Shown in pieces: positions 26,218-34,792 of a DNA stretch of 42,167 nt (its first letter is position 1; every line of letters starts with the position of its first letter). A program made the translations under genes and the position numbers. The stretch covers positions 1-42,167 of the forward strand of contig JBIPNH010000010.1 in NCBI GenBank assembly GCA_044373665.1, in the 5' to 3' direction. The stretch is from JABMMZ01 sp044373665. Its GTDB lineage: Bacteria > Bacteroidota > Bacteroidia > NS11-12g > UBA955. Under the pieces are notes generated by a model that was given only the letters and a program-made list of their open reading frames with translations, was not told where the DNA came from and made no database searches.

Positions 26218-27219
26218 TTAATCCATTATAAATGGATAATCTCCGTCATAAACATCGTTAAATAGCTCACTTGCATCAGGATACGGTGAATTTTCTGCAA
26301 ATTCTACTGATTTATTTACTGTTTCTATGATAGATTCTTCTATTTTTTCCAAGTCTGCTTCACTTGCAAATTTATTTTTAAGTATCGTTTCTTTGGTTGT
26401 TTCGATTGGATCAAGCGACTTGTAATGTGCCACTTCTTCCTTTGTACGGTAACTCGCTGGATCGCTCATACTGTGACCTTTGTAACGGTATGTTTTAATT
26501 TCTAAGAAGGTAGGACCATCACCTCTTCTTGCTCTATCCGCAGCCTCTTTAATAGCATCATGAACCGTTTCACATTTCATGCCGTCTACTTGAAAAGAAG
26601 GCATTTCGTATGCTGAACCAATTTTGTAAATGTCCATAACATTCGTTGTTCTTTCAACTGAAGTTCCCATTGCATAATCATTGTTTTCGCAAATAAAGAT
26701 CACAGGAAGTTTCCATAACATGGCCATATTGAATGTTTCGTGAAGTGCACCTTGCCTTACAGCACCGTCTCCCATAAAACAAACACATAAATTTTTTGTA
26801 CCATTGTATTGTTCAGCAAAAGCAAGACCCGCACCTAAAGGAATTTGTCCTCCAACGATACCATGTCCACCAACAAAATTGTGCTCTTTAGAGAAAAAGT
26901 GCATACTTCCACCTTTTCCTTTGGTACAACCTGTGGCTTTACCATACAATTCTGCCATGCAAGCATCTGCACTTACACCCAAAGCCAAAGCATGACCGTG
27001 GTCTCTGTATGCCGTAATAAACTTATCGTCTTTTGTTGTGGCAGTTACCATTCCTGCAACGATAGCCTCTTGTCCAATGTATAGGTGACAAAACCCTTTT
27101 ATTTTCTGCTGACCGTACAATTGAGCTGATTTTTCCTCAAATTTTCTGATTAACAGCATTATTTCATACCATTTTAGGTAAGTTTCTTTATTAAAATTTA
27201 TCTTTGCAGCCTTCGCCAT
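26218..27219 (-). CDS. pdhA: Pyruvate dehydrogenase E1 component, alpha subunit
   Basis: PdhA, with the beta subunit, decarboxylates pyruvate using thiamine diphosphate and passes the acetyl group to the E2 lipoyl domain. The 333-residue protein has RKFEEKSAQLYGQQKIKGFCHLYIGQEA near the start and the thiamine-diphosphate motif GDGAVRQGALHETFNMA, ending ENN, near residues 149-180. The phosphorylation-loop region YKGHSMSDPASYRTKEEV is also present. The E1 beta and E2 genes are not adjacent, so the complex is encoded at more than one locus. It has its own good promoter, divergent from recF. Confidence 0.95.
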   Translation of the reverse strand: MAKAAKINFNKETYLKWYEIMLLIRKFEEKSAQLYGQQKIKGFCHLYIGQEAIVAGMVTATTKDDKFITAYRDHGHALALGVSADACMAELYGKATGCTKGKGGSMHFFSKEHNFVGGHGIVGGQIPLGAGLAFAEQYNGTKNLCVCFMGDGAVRQGALHETFNMAMLWKLPVIFICENNDYAMGTSVERTTNVMDIYKIGSAYEMPSFQVDGMKCETVHDAIKEAADRARRGDGPTFLEIKTYRYKGHSMSDPASYRTKEEVAHYKSLDPIETTKETILKNKFASEADLEKIEESIIETVNKSVEFAENSPYPDASELFNDVYDGDYPFIMD

Positions 27220-27238
27220 GATTTTTAAAAATTAACGG

Positions 27239-27270
27239 CAAAAGTAATCAAATATATTTATCAATACAAA
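27239..27270 (-). promoter_or_regulatory. Bacteroidota promoter of pdhA
   Basis: Read leftward, TTTG (27270-27267), a 20-nt spacer and TACTTTTG (27246-27239) match the consensus. The predicted leader is about 12 nt. A second match, TATATTTG, lies inside the spacer. The element sits in the 53-nt gap between pdhA and recF. Confidence 0.75.
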
Positions 27271-27272
27271 AA

Positions 27273-28349
27273 GTGCGAATAAACAATTTATCAATTTATC
27301 AATTTAAGAACCATAAAGACTTTAAGATTGACTTAAATTCAGATATAACGTGCATTACTGGAAAGAATGGTCAAGGTAAAACAAATTTACTAGATGCCAT
27401 TTTTATGTTAAGTGCATGTAAAAGTTATTTTAACGCCATAGATTATCAATTGATTTTACATGGAGAAACTACAGCTGCCTTAAATGCCGAATTTTACAAT
27501 GGACAGCAACTTGATATACAACTTATAATAGAACAAGGCAAAAAGAAAAAACTAAAATTAAATGGCAAACAATATGATAAACTCATTCAACATATTGGTT
27601 TAATAAATGTAGTAATCATAACTCCCGACGACATTGAATTAATAAAAGGCAATAGCGATGAAAGACGAAAATTTATTGACCTTATGATTAGTCAGACCGA
27701 CAGAGTTTATTTAAACCACTTATCAGAATACCACAAATTACTAGACCAACGCAACCGTCAATTAAAATTATTTGCCGATCATCAACATTTTGATTCTATT
27801 ATATTAGAAAGTTTTAATGAAAGAATGTTGGCCCCTTGTAAATACATCCATCAAAAAAGGCAACTTGTATTAAAAGAAATACAGAATGCTTTCAACTTGT
27901 ATTATCGTTCGTTTCAATCGGGAAGCGAGGAAGTCGTTTTAACTTATGAAAGCGCATTAAACTCAGATTCTTTTGAAACATTACTAAAGTCGAGTTTAAA
28001 CAAGGACTTGGCAATTCAAAGAACAAGTGTGGGCATTCATAAAGACGATATTTTATTTGAAATAAATGGCTATCCACTCAAAAAATTTGGTTCACAGGGA
28101 CAGAATAAATCATTTATTATTGCTTTAAAATTGGCGCAATACCATTTTTTAGCAGAAACAGTCAAACAATCTCCAATCTTATTATTGGATGATATTTTTG
28201 AAAAAATTGACGAAGAAAGAGCCGAAAAACTTATACATTTAATTTCTCAGGAGACATTTGGACAAATCATTATTACAGACACACATGCAGAAAGGATGAG
28301 AAAATATTTTGAAAACAGTAATAAAAGCACCAAATTCGTAGAGTTATAA
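27273..28349 (+). CDS. recF: DNA replication/repair protein RecF (GTG start)
   Basis: RecF is an SMC-like ATPase that helps load RecA at single-strand gaps with RecO and RecR. The 358-residue protein has Walker A GKNGQGKT (residues 30-37), the RecF signature PDDIELIKGNSDERRKFID, the ABC signature FGSQGQNKS near residue 272, and Walker B ILLLDDIFEKID near 304-315. GTG at 27273 is the natural start because MRINNLSIYQFKNH aligns with the conserved N-terminus. The next gene begins 2 nt after the stop. Confidence 0.96.
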   Translation: MRINNLSIYQFKNHKDFKIDLNSDITCITGKNGQGKTNLLDAIFMLSACKSYFNAIDYQLILHGETTAALNAEFYNGQQLDIQLIIEQGKKKKLKLNGKQYDKLIQHIGLINVVIITPDDIELIKGNSDERRKFIDLMISQTDRVYLNHLSEYHKLLDQRNRQLKLFADHQHFDSIILESFNERMLAPCKYIHQKRQLVLKEIQNAFNLYYRSFQSGSEEVVLTYESALNSDSFETLLKSSLNKDLAIQRTSVGIHKDDILFEINGYPLKKFGSQGQNKSFIIALKLAQYHFLAETVKQSPILLLDDIFEKIDEERAEKLIHLISQETFGQIIITDTHAERMRKYFENSNKSTKFVEL

Positions 28350-28351
28350 GT

Positions 28352-28645
28352 ATGAAAAAGACCAATCATTTATTTACCATATCAGAAGCTTTGGATTTAA
28401 TTACAAAGGACAAGCGAATGACTAAGGGACTAACCGAGAGTGTTATCAAGGAAAAATGGGCTGAAATGATGGGCAAAACTATTGCCGATCATACTACTTT
28501 GTTGTACGTAAAAGACCGCATTCTTTATCTATATTTTAATTCCTCTGTTATTAAAAATGAGGTCAACCTTAGCAAACAAAAAGTAATAGAAATTGTGAAC
28601 GAAACAATAGGAGAAACTACTATTACAGACGTTATTGTAAAATAA
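28352..28645 (+). CDS. DUF721 (DciA-like) domain protein
   Basis: This 97-residue protein consists of a single DUF721 domain: an N-terminal helix, then ESVIKEKWAEMMGKTIADHTTLLYVKDRILYLYFNSSVIKNEVNLSKQKVIEIVN with the typical W..(M/V)G..IA.H pattern. DciA, a relative, is the ancestral helicase loader in many bacteria. Placement between recF and other genes supports a replication link. The short Bacteroidota form lacks other domains, so helicase loading is plausible but unproven here. Confidence 0.85.
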   Translation: MKKTNHLFTISEALDLITKDKRMTKGLTESVIKEKWAEMMGKTIADHTTLLYVKDRILYLYFNSSVIKNEVNLSKQKVIEIVNETIGETTITDVIVK

Positions 28646-28647
28646 TT

Positions 28648-29286
28648 ATGGCTATAAAAGTTAAACCACATACAGCGGGTTGGTTATTATTTATTGTATA
28701 TGCTGTCGGTTATGCTGGTTTTCAGTTTTCTGAAACCAAGGGATTGATGCGCGAACTCATTTGGGTGAATTTACTATTGACTTTAATTGTATTATTAAGT
28801 TATCACAAAAAATGGGACAAAAATTTTATTTTAACATCATTATTATTAGCTTTTTTAGGCTATGGCTTGGAGGTTGTGGGCGTAAAAACAGGACTTATTT
28901 TTGGCGAATATGTTTACGGACCAACCCTAGGTTTTAAGTATTGGAACACGCCTGTAATGATGGGAGTAACATGGATTACCACCCTATACCTAAGTCGGCA
29001 AATAGCAGAATCATTGGTGAAAGACCCTTTTTTACATTGCTTAATTGCCGCATCCTTAATGGTATTGTTAGATTTTTTTATCGAACCTTTTGCCATTAAA
29101 CAATACATGTGGGCTTGGAAAAACACAACAGTGCCAATCCACAATTACATTGGTTGGTTCGTCAGTGGCTTTGTGCTCCATTATATTTTTTTAAAATTCA
29201 CCAAATTTCCTCAAAACAAACTGTCTTTGGCTGTTTATATCATTCAACTTGGATTTTTTTTAGCCTTATTCTTATCGAAAAATTAG
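28648..29286 (+). CDS. CruF-like carotenoid biosynthesis membrane protein
   Basis: This 212-residue protein has six or seven transmembrane helices and the family hallmarks GYGLEVVGVKTGLIFGEYVYG, LLDFFIEPFAI and MWAWKN...VPIHNYIGWFVSG, which are rich in charged and aromatic residues within membrane segments. The family (DUF422) includes CruF, the 1',2'-hydratase of gamma-carotene or lycopene, but many Bacteroidota members are annotated only as carotenoid biosynthesis protein. It starts 2 nt after the DUF721 gene. No other carotenoid gene is in the window, so the substrate cannot be stated. Confidence 0.85.
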   Translation: MAIKVKPHTAGWLLFIVYAVGYAGFQFSETKGLMRELIWVNLLLTLIVLLSYHKKWDKNFILTSLLLAFLGYGLEVVGVKTGLIFGEYVYGPTLGFKYWNTPVMMGVTWITTLYLSRQIAESLVKDPFLHCLIAASLMVLLDFFIEPFAIKQYMWAWKNTTVPIHNYIGWFVSGFVLHYIFLKFTKFPQNKLSLAVYIIQLGFFLALFLSKN

Positions 29287-29339
29287 TACACAAATCACAA
29301 AATGTATTACATTCGTAAATTATTTAAAAAAAAAGACAA

Positions 29340-29801
29340 ATGAGTTTACAAATAGGAAATACTGCGCCAGATTTTACGCTTTACAATACAGAAAAACAAG
29401 CTATCAAATTATCAGAGTTAAGAGGTCAAAATGTAGTTTTATTATTTTTTCCTTTGGCATTTACATCTACATGCACCAAAGAACTATGTGGTGTTAGAGA
29501 TGATATTGCGAACTACGAAGGTCTGAATGCAAAAGTTTTTGGCATTTCTGTCGATTCGATTTTTTCATTAGGTCAATTTAAAAAAGAACAAGGATTAAAC
29601 TTTGATTTATTAAGCGATTTTAATAAAGATGCTTCTATTGCATACGGCTGTTTGTATGAACAGTTTGTTTTGGAAATGAAAGGTGTATCCAAACGTTCTG
29701 CTTTTTTGATAGATGGCAACGGTATTATTCAATGTGCCGAAGTATTAGAGAGTGCTGGCGATATTCCTGATTTAGAATTATTAAAATCACACATAAAGTA
29801 A
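29340..29801 (+). CDS. Peroxiredoxin (AhpE-like, AhpC/TSA family)
   Basis: This thiol peroxidase reduces hydroperoxides in the cytoplasm. The 153-residue protein has the active-site motif PLAFTSTC with peroxidatic Cys45, preceded by Pro38 and Thr42 as in the PxxxTxxC signature. Further cysteines at 50 and about 102 could serve as resolving residues, but AhpE-type enzymes often work with an outside thiol. The ending SAFLIDGNGIIQCAEVLESAGDIPDLE is typical. A gap of 53 nt separates it from the carotenoid gene, with a TACATTCG (29308-29315) that may be a weak -7 box. It is followed by nfeD after 2 nt. Confidence 0.92.
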   Translation: MSLQIGNTAPDFTLYNTEKQAIKLSELRGQNVVLLFFPLAFTSTCTKELCGVRDDIANYEGLNAKVFGISVDSIFSLGQFKKEQGLNFDLLSDFNKDASIAYGCLYEQFVLEMKGVSKRSAFLIDGNGIIQCAEVLESAGDIPDLELLKSHIK

Positions 29802-29803
29802 AC

Positions 29804-30265
29804 ATGATGACATCGTTAATTATTATTTTAATTGTATTAGGTCTAGCTTTAATATTGTTAGAACTATTTGTAACCCCCGGCTTTATAACTGGCTTATTAG
29901 GTGGTGCTGCTTGGCTTTATGCTTTGTATAAAATATACACTTTATATGGCACTTCCTCCGGACATTTGGCATTGTTGGGATTACTACTTTTATTAATTGC
30001 AAGTATTATTGTTGCATTAAAAAGTGGCATTTGGAACCGAGCATCGCTCAAAGAAAACATTGATGGAAAAGTAAATAACTTACCACCTGTCAATGTGGGC
30101 GACAAGGGTTATACTACCAGTTTTATTAGACCAATGGGACAGGCCATTGTAAATAATTACGACATAGAAGTTAGCAGCATGGGAGAAATGATACCTTCTG
30201 GCACAAACATAGAAATAATCAAAATTGAAAACACAAAAATTTATATAAAACAAACCACAATATGA
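29804..30265 (+). CDS. NfeD-like membrane protein
   Basis: This 153-residue protein has an N-terminal membrane part of two or three helices (about residues 3-75, including LLELFVTPGFITGLLGGAAWLYALY) and a C-terminal small beta domain (GDKGYTTSFIRPMGQAIVNNYDIEVSSMGEMIPSGTNIEIIKIE), the OB-fold seen in short NfeD proteins. NfeD proteins are almost always encoded next to flotillin-type SPFH proteins, and here the stop overlaps the floA start by 4 nt (ATGA). The pair probably acts together in membrane microdomains. The long serine-protease form of NfeD is absent. Confidence 0.9.
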   Translation: MMTSLIIILIVLGLALILLELFVTPGFITGLLGGAAWLYALYKIYTLYGTSSGHLALLGLLLLLIASIIVALKSGIWNRASLKENIDGKVNNLPPVNVGDKGYTTSFIRPMGQAIVNNYDIEVSSMGEMIPSGTNIEIIKIENTKIYIKQTTI

Positions 30266-31248
30266 GTCTATTACAAATTCCAAATTTCTTATTTGGTGCG
30301 GGTGGCATCATCCTCATCGTTATTGTCTTTTTCATTTTCCTTTACTTTGTTCCATTGGGACTTTGGTTTTCAGCCATTTTATCTAAAGTAAAGATTTCAT
30401 TACTAGATTTAATCTTTATGAGATGGCGAAAAGTGCCGCCAGATTTGATTGTTAAAGGTTTGGTAAATGCCACTAAAGCAGGATTAAGTGTTAACAGTGA
30501 TATGTTAGAAGCCCATTACTTGGCAGGTGGTAATGTTATTAGAGTGATTTCAGCATTAATTAGTGCCGACAAAGCCAACATAGCGCTCGACTTTAAATCT
30601 GCAACAGCTATCGACTTAGCGGGAAGAGATGTATTGGAAGCCGTGAACATGAGTGTTAATCCTAAAGTAATAGACACGCCTCCAGTTTCTGCGGTTGCCA
30701 AAGATGGTATTCAGTTAATAGCAAAAGCACGTGTAACTGTTAGAGCAAACATTTCAAGATTAGTGGGTGGAGCAGGTGAAGAAACCATTTTAGCGAGAGT
30801 AGGTGAAGGTATTGTAACCACCATTGGTTCTGCAATGAACCACAAAGAAGTATTAGAAAATCCTGACCGAATCTCCAAAGGAGTATTGGCAAAAGGCTTA
30901 GATGCTGGTACAGCCTTTGAAATATTGTCAATTGATATTGCAGACATTGACATTGGAGAAAACATTGGTGCTAAACTTCAAATGGACCAAGCCGAGGCAG
31001 ACAAAAATATTGCTCAAGCAAAAGCAGAAGAACGCCGTGCAATGGCTATAGCGTTAGAGCAAGAAATGAAAGCAAAAGCGCAAGAAGCTAGGGCTAAAGT
31101 AATAGAAGCAGAAGCGCTTATTCCTATAGCAATGGCAGAAGCATTTAAAAGCGGTAATTTAGGTATTATGGATTACTATAAAATGCAAAACATAAAAGCT
31201 GATACCGACATGAGAGACGCTTTTTCAAAACCGACTAAAAAAGATTAA
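30262..31248 (+). CDS. floA: Flotillin-like protein FloA
   Basis: FloA forms membrane microdomains that organise signalling and wall-synthesis proteins. The 328-residue protein has an N-terminal membrane segment (about residues 13-37), the SPFH-type domain, and a Glu/Ala-rich coiled coil (AEADKNIAQAKAEERRAMAIALEQEMKAKAQEARAKVIEAEA) ending in ALIPIAMAEAFKSGNLGIMDYYKMQNI. This last segment is diagnostic of the YqfA/FloA family. It is translationally coupled to nfeD and followed by a clear terminator. Confidence 0.96.
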   Translation: MSLLQIPNFLFGAGGIILIVIVFFIFLYFVPLGLWFSAILSKVKISLLDLIFMRWRKVPPDLIVKGLVNATKAGLSVNSDMLEAHYLAGGNVIRVISALISADKANIALDFKSATAIDLAGRDVLEAVNMSVNPKVIDTPPVSAVAKDGIQLIAKARVTVRANISRLVGGAGEETILARVGEGIVTTIGSAMNHKEVLENPDRISKGVLAKGLDAGTAFEILSIDIADIDIGENIGAKLQMDQAEADKNIAQAKAEERRAMAIALEQEMKAKAQEARAKVIEAEALIPIAMAEAFKSGNLGIMDYYKMQNIKADTDMRDAFSKPTKKD

Positions 31249-31271
31249 TTAAATCTTTCAAATAAAAGAGG

Positions 31272-31302
31272 TAGCCCATGATAATTCATGGGCTATTTTT
31301 TT
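31272..31302 (+). terminator. Terminator after floA
   Basis: The stem TAGCCCATGA / TCATGGGCTA (31272-31281 and 31286-31295) with a 4-nt loop is followed by a run of seven T. It ends the peroxiredoxin-nfeD-floA group and argues against any start for xth upstream of it. Confidence 0.9.
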
Positions 31303-31332
31303 GGAGAATCGATTCAATTCAGATAATTATAT

Positions 31333-31340
31333 TAATTTCG
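31333..31340 (+). promoter_or_regulatory. Possible -7 element (TAATTTCG) for xth
   Basis: TAATTTCG differs from TAnnTTTG by one base and ends 15 nt before the revised xth start at 31356. No clear -33 element was found. Confidence 0.35.
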
Positions 31341-31355
31341 CCATTCATTGTTACT

Positions 31356-32126
31356 ATGAAAGTTATTTCTTACAACGTAAACGGCATACGTTCTGCCCTT
31401 AGCAAAGGATTTATAACCTTTTTGCAAGAGGAAAATCCAGACATTGTTTGTCTCCAAGAAATTAAGGCAAACGAAGCCGATATTGATCAATCATTGTTTG
31501 AAGCCTTGGGATATCATTGTTTTTGGTTTTCGGCTCAAAAAAAAGGGTATAGTGGTGTTGGTATATTGAGCAAACTAAAGCCTGTTTCAGTTATTAAAGG
31601 CATTCAGCACGAGTTGTTTGATTACGAAGGACGTGTATTAACTCTGAATTTTGACAACTTTTCTGTTATGAGTTGTTATTTCCCTTCGGGCACTACAGGC
31701 GACATAAGGCAAGAGATTAAATACCAATTTTTAGATCATTTCTACAACTACATCAATGCATTAGAACAACATAAAGAGGCATTGATAGTGTGTGGAGATT
31801 ACAATATTTGTCACCGAGAAATAGACATTCACGATCCGATAGGCAATAAAAACTCGAGTGGTTTTTTACCCGAGGAGCGTGCATGGATGGACAAATGGTT
31901 TGGCAACGGCATGATTGATACTTTCAGGCACTTAAATCAGGGGCCTGACCAATACACATGGTGGAGTTTTAGAACAGCTGCACGTTCACGAAACAAAGGT
32001 TGGCGTATCGATTACATTTCTTTGAGTCAAACCCTCGAAAGCCAATTAATAGCCTCAGGCATATTGAGTCAACATGTCCACAGCGACCATTGTGGTTCCT
32101 TTGCCACGTTAAACATTACTATTTAA
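31356..32126 (+). CDS. xth: Exodeoxyribonuclease III (AP endonuclease)
   Basis: ExoIII cuts DNA at abasic sites and removes 3'-blocking groups in base excision repair. The protein starts at the ATG of MKVISYNVNGIRSA (31356), giving 256 residues. An upstream in-frame ATG at 31278 lies inside the floA terminator and would add 26 hydrophobic residues foreign to the family. Catalytic motifs are visible: YNVNGIR, LQEIKA, CGDYNICHREIDIHDP, a Trp-rich segment YTWWSFR, WRIDYI and the final SDHCG. The stop overlaps the glf start by one base. Confidence 0.95.
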   Translation: MKVISYNVNGIRSALSKGFITFLQEENPDIVCLQEIKANEADIDQSLFEALGYHCFWFSAQKKGYSGVGILSKLKPVSVIKGIQHELFDYEGRVLTLNFDNFSVMSCYFPSGTTGDIRQEIKYQFLDHFYNYINALEQHKEALIVCGDYNICHREIDIHDPIGNKNSSGFLPEERAWMDKWFGNGMIDTFRHLNQGPDQYTWWSFRTAARSRNKGWRIDYISLSQTLESQLIASGILSQHVHSDHCGSFATLNITI

Positions 32127-33223
32127 TGGATTCAAAAGAGTATGATTATATCATTGTAGGTTCGGGCTTGTTTGGCAGTGTGTTTGCTCATGAAATGCAC
32201 ATACGCGAAAAAAAATGTTTGGTTATTGAAAAACGCAGTCATGTAGGAGGAAATGTTCATAACACTATTAATGATGGCATCATTACTCACGAATATGGCG
32301 CTCATATTTTTCATACTAATAGCGAAAAAATATGGAAATACATTAACCAATTTAGCGCATTCAGACCCTATATTCATCAAGTTAAAGTAAACATCAACCA
32401 TGAGCTCTACTCTTTCCCTATCAATATAAATACCATGATGCAGTGGTTTAAAATAAATGATGGCGAACATGCTTTATGTCATTTTTTAAATCAACAAAAA
32501 AAGCAAAACCAATATTCCAATTTAGAAGAAATGGGACTCGGTGAGTTGGGGGAAAGCTTATACGAAAACTTCATTAAACCCTACACTGAAAAACAGTGGT
32601 CGAAACCCTGTAATACGTTACCTTCGCAAATTTTATCGCGTCTTCCTTTAAGATTTAATTACAATGAAAACTACTTCGAAGACACTTATCAGGGTATTCC
32701 AGAAAATGGCTATAACCCAATCATAAATAAACTTCTCCAAGGCATTGAAGTAAAATTAAATACAGATTTTTTTGCCCATAAAAAAGAATGGGAAGAAAAA
32801 GCTAATCAAATTATTTATACCGGATGTCTAGACCAACTTTTTGACTATGAATTTGGTCAATTAGAATATAGGAGTTTGAAATTTGAACATGAAAGAATAA
32901 ATAAGCCTTATTTTCAAACACATTCTGTCATCAATTATCCTTCCAAAAATCAAGAGTATACACGAATTATTGAACACAAACATTTCCATCCTATTGACAA
33001 AAATCACACAATAATAACAAAGGAAATTCCTCAGAATTACACAATGGGAAAAGAACCTTACTATCCAATTGTTGATGAAGTGAATAAAAAAAGGGCTCTC
33101 AAATATACTGAAAAAGCAAAACATTCCCCTTATTTACTTGGAGGTCGATTAGCCGAATTTAAATACTATGACATGCATCAAGTTATTGCTTCTGCCCTAC
33201 ATTTAGCTGAAAAACAACAATGA
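32126..33223 (+). CDS. glf: UDP-galactopyranose mutase
   Basis: This flavoenzyme converts UDP-galactopyranose to UDP-galactofuranose. With the start at MDSKEYDYIIVGSGLFGS (32126, TAATG junction with xth) it has 365 residues, the family length; an ORF start at 32000 would add 42 residues that merely read through xth. The FAD dinucleotide fold GSGLFG lies at residues 12-17, followed by VIEKRSHVGGNVH and EYGAHIFHT. Later come FIKPYTEKQWSKP, RIIEHKHFH and ALKYTEKAKHSPYLLGGRLAEFKYYDMHQ. It overlaps the next glycosyltransferase gene by 4 nt, so galactofuranose is probably added to a surface glycan. Confidence 0.95.
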   Translation: MDSKEYDYIIVGSGLFGSVFAHEMHIREKKCLVIEKRSHVGGNVHNTINDGIITHEYGAHIFHTNSEKIWKYINQFSAFRPYIHQVKVNINHELYSFPININTMMQWFKINDGEHALCHFLNQQKKQNQYSNLEEMGLGELGESLYENFIKPYTEKQWSKPCNTLPSQILSRLPLRFNYNENYFEDTYQGIPENGYNPIINKLLQGIEVKLNTDFFAHKKEWEEKANQIIYTGCLDQLFDYEFGQLEYRSLKFEHERINKPYFQTHSVINYPSKNQEYTRIIEHKHFHPIDKNHTIITKEIPQNYTMGKEPYYPIVDEVNKKRALKYTEKAKHSPYLLGGRLAEFKYYDMHQVIASALHLAEKQQ

Positions 33224-34125
33224 AAATTTTTGCATTAGTCATAACCTACAACCGTTGCTATAGCTTAAACAAAGCTATTGATAGACTTTTGAAACAAAAT
33301 GACTCTGTAGATAAAATCATAGTAATTAATAACAACTCAAATGATTCAACCTACACTTATTTGAAGACTTTTGAAAACAATCCTTTATTTGCCATTTATC
33401 ATTTCAATAAAAATACTGGTGGGGCGGGTGCCTATTATTATGGGTTTTATCAATGTGTTTCACTAGGTGCCGATTGGATTATTTGCATAGAAGATGATAT
33501 TATATTGCCAAGAACTTTTTGTACAGATTTAAAACCTTTACTTGAAGTGAGAAAAGACGAAAAAATTGGGTTTATTTATCCTAAAATATTAAGCATAGAA
33601 AATCGCCATCACATTCATGGAACACTTTTCTTAACCCAAAATAACACAATAGAAAAAGCACAATTTGCAGGACTTGTTGTTAATGCCAAAGGCATACAAT
33701 CTGTTGGTTTGCCTATCCATTCTTTTTTTATCTATTTTGACGATTGGGAATACACCCTTAGATTGACACAAAATGGCTATATTGGCATACATGCACCCAC
33801 TTTATACGCTTGGCACAATGATGGAGTTAGAGCTATAGGAAAACCATGGTTAAGCGCTCCTAAAAAAGAAATTTGGAAAAGTTTGTATGGCATACGAAAT
33901 GAATTGGTGTTTTACAAAAAAAAGGGACTTGGGGTATACACAAAACTATTACTAAAACATGTATTGTTGACCCCCATTTCTATCTTATTTCACCGCAAGG
34001 AAAATGCTTTATATGTAGCAATTAAATGGAGTTTATGGTCCTTTAAATCTTTGTTTTTTAATTATACTATTGATAAAGTAAATTCAGAAAATGTAAAAAG
34101 ATTTGAAACTAACTATGTACGTTAA
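33220..34125 (+). CDS. Family 2 glycosyltransferase, probable galactofuranosyltransferase
   Basis: This 301-residue GT-A enzyme begins LVITYNRCYSLNKAIDRLLKQ, then VINNNSNDST, NKNTGGAGAYYYGF and the metal-binding IEDDI near residue 90. DDWEYTLRL and AWHNDG form the acceptor side. The NTGGAG segment resembles that of GlfT-type galactofuranosyltransferases and rhamnosyltransferases. ATGA coupling to glf strongly suggests that UDP-galactofuranose is the donor. A hydrophobic stretch near residues 240-255 may touch the membrane. The acceptor glycan is unknown. Confidence 0.87.
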   Translation: MKIFALVITYNRCYSLNKAIDRLLKQNDSVDKIIVINNNSNDSTYTYLKTFENNPLFAIYHFNKNTGGAGAYYYGFYQCVSLGADWIICIEDDIILPRTFCTDLKPLLEVRKDEKIGFIYPKILSIENRHHIHGTLFLTQNNTIEKAQFAGLVVNAKGIQSVGLPIHSFFIYFDDWEYTLRLTQNGYIGIHAPTLYAWHNDGVRAIGKPWLSAPKKEIWKSLYGIRNELVFYKKKGLGVYTKLLLKHVLLTPISILFHRKENALYVAIKWSLWSFKSLFFNYTIDKVNSENVKRFETNYVR

Positions 34126-34772
34126 TCTTTCCAAATAAACTTAATTAAAGAAACACCCATTATAAAAACAAGCACATTAAAGCCTGACAGGAGTAATAAT
34201 TCGGGCAAATAACTCAAAAAGCCTAGGTCATCGATTGCATTTTTACCTGCTTTAACACCAATGAGCACAAAGGGAATAATGAGCGGAAATGTTAAAACAG
34301 GCAACAACACCCCTGGATTATCTGTTTTGGACGCTATGCTACTGCTAATTGTAAAAATAGAGGCTATTCCCGCCCCAGTTAGCAATGCTATGATATAAAA
34401 TCCAAAGATAGAGTCACTGATTTGACCATGAATCATGATAAAAATGAGTAAGGCAAACGATGTAAACAAAAACATTAAAACAAAAGAAGTGATTAACTTG
34501 CCTATTAAAAACTGCGACGGAGATAAAAGTTGATGCCAAAAAATGTAATGTCCTTTTTTCATTGAAATAAAGGCTTTGGAGATTCCTTGTAGGGTCGTAA
34601 AAATGACAACAATCCAAAAAATGGCCGAAAAATGGGGTTTATCCATCCCCGGAAGTGCTAAAAAAGTGATTAACACAGCGGTAAAAATATAGATAAGAAT
34701 GGCTATCAGAGCGTATTTGTTTCTCCATTCTTCATCTAAAAAAAATTTAACTGCTTGAAAAATTGTTGCCAA
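34122..34772 (-). CDS. ccmB: Heme exporter membrane protein CcmB (TTG start)
   Basis: CcmB is the membrane part of the CcmABCD transporter used in cytochrome c maturation. From a TTG at 34772 the protein has 216 residues (MATIFQAVKFFLDEEWRNKYAL...), the usual length, with six transmembrane helices and the conserved LDEEWRNKYA start and SKTDNPGVLLPVLTFPLIIPFVLIG. A longer frame from the ATG at 34835 would begin upstream of the predicted promoter and inside the divergent gene, so I reject it. CcmA and CcmC are not adjacent. Its stop shares bases with the stop of the convergent glycosyltransferase gene. Confidence 0.85.
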   Translation of the reverse strand: MATIFQAVKFFLDEEWRNKYALIAILIYIFTAVLITFLALPGMDKPHFSAIFWIVVIFTTLQGISKAFISMKKGHYIFWHQLLSPSQFLIGKLITSFVLMFLFTSFALLIFIMIHGQISDSIFGFYIIALLTGAGIASIFTISSSIASKTDNPGVLLPVLTFPLIIPFVLIGVKAGKNAIDDLGFLSYLPELLLLSGFNVLVFIMGVSLIKFIWKD

Positions 34773-34792
34773 AATAAAAAATTGTACTTTTG
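34763..34792 (+). promoter_or_regulatory. Promoter of the TerB-like gene, back to back with ccmB
   Basis: TTG (34763-34765), a 19-nt spacer and TACTTTTG (34785-34792) match the Bacteroidota consensus. With the opposite box it forms the 16-bp perfect palindrome TACTTTTGCAAAAGTA. The ATG follows at 34815. Confidence 0.7.

Noticed and set aside
31278..31355. 26-codon upstream extension of xth
   Set aside because: Its ATG lies inside the floA terminator stem, and the residues do not fit the ExoIII N-terminus.
32000..32125. 42-codon upstream extension of glf
   Set aside because: It overlaps xth in another frame; the FAD-binding start fits the ATG at 32126.
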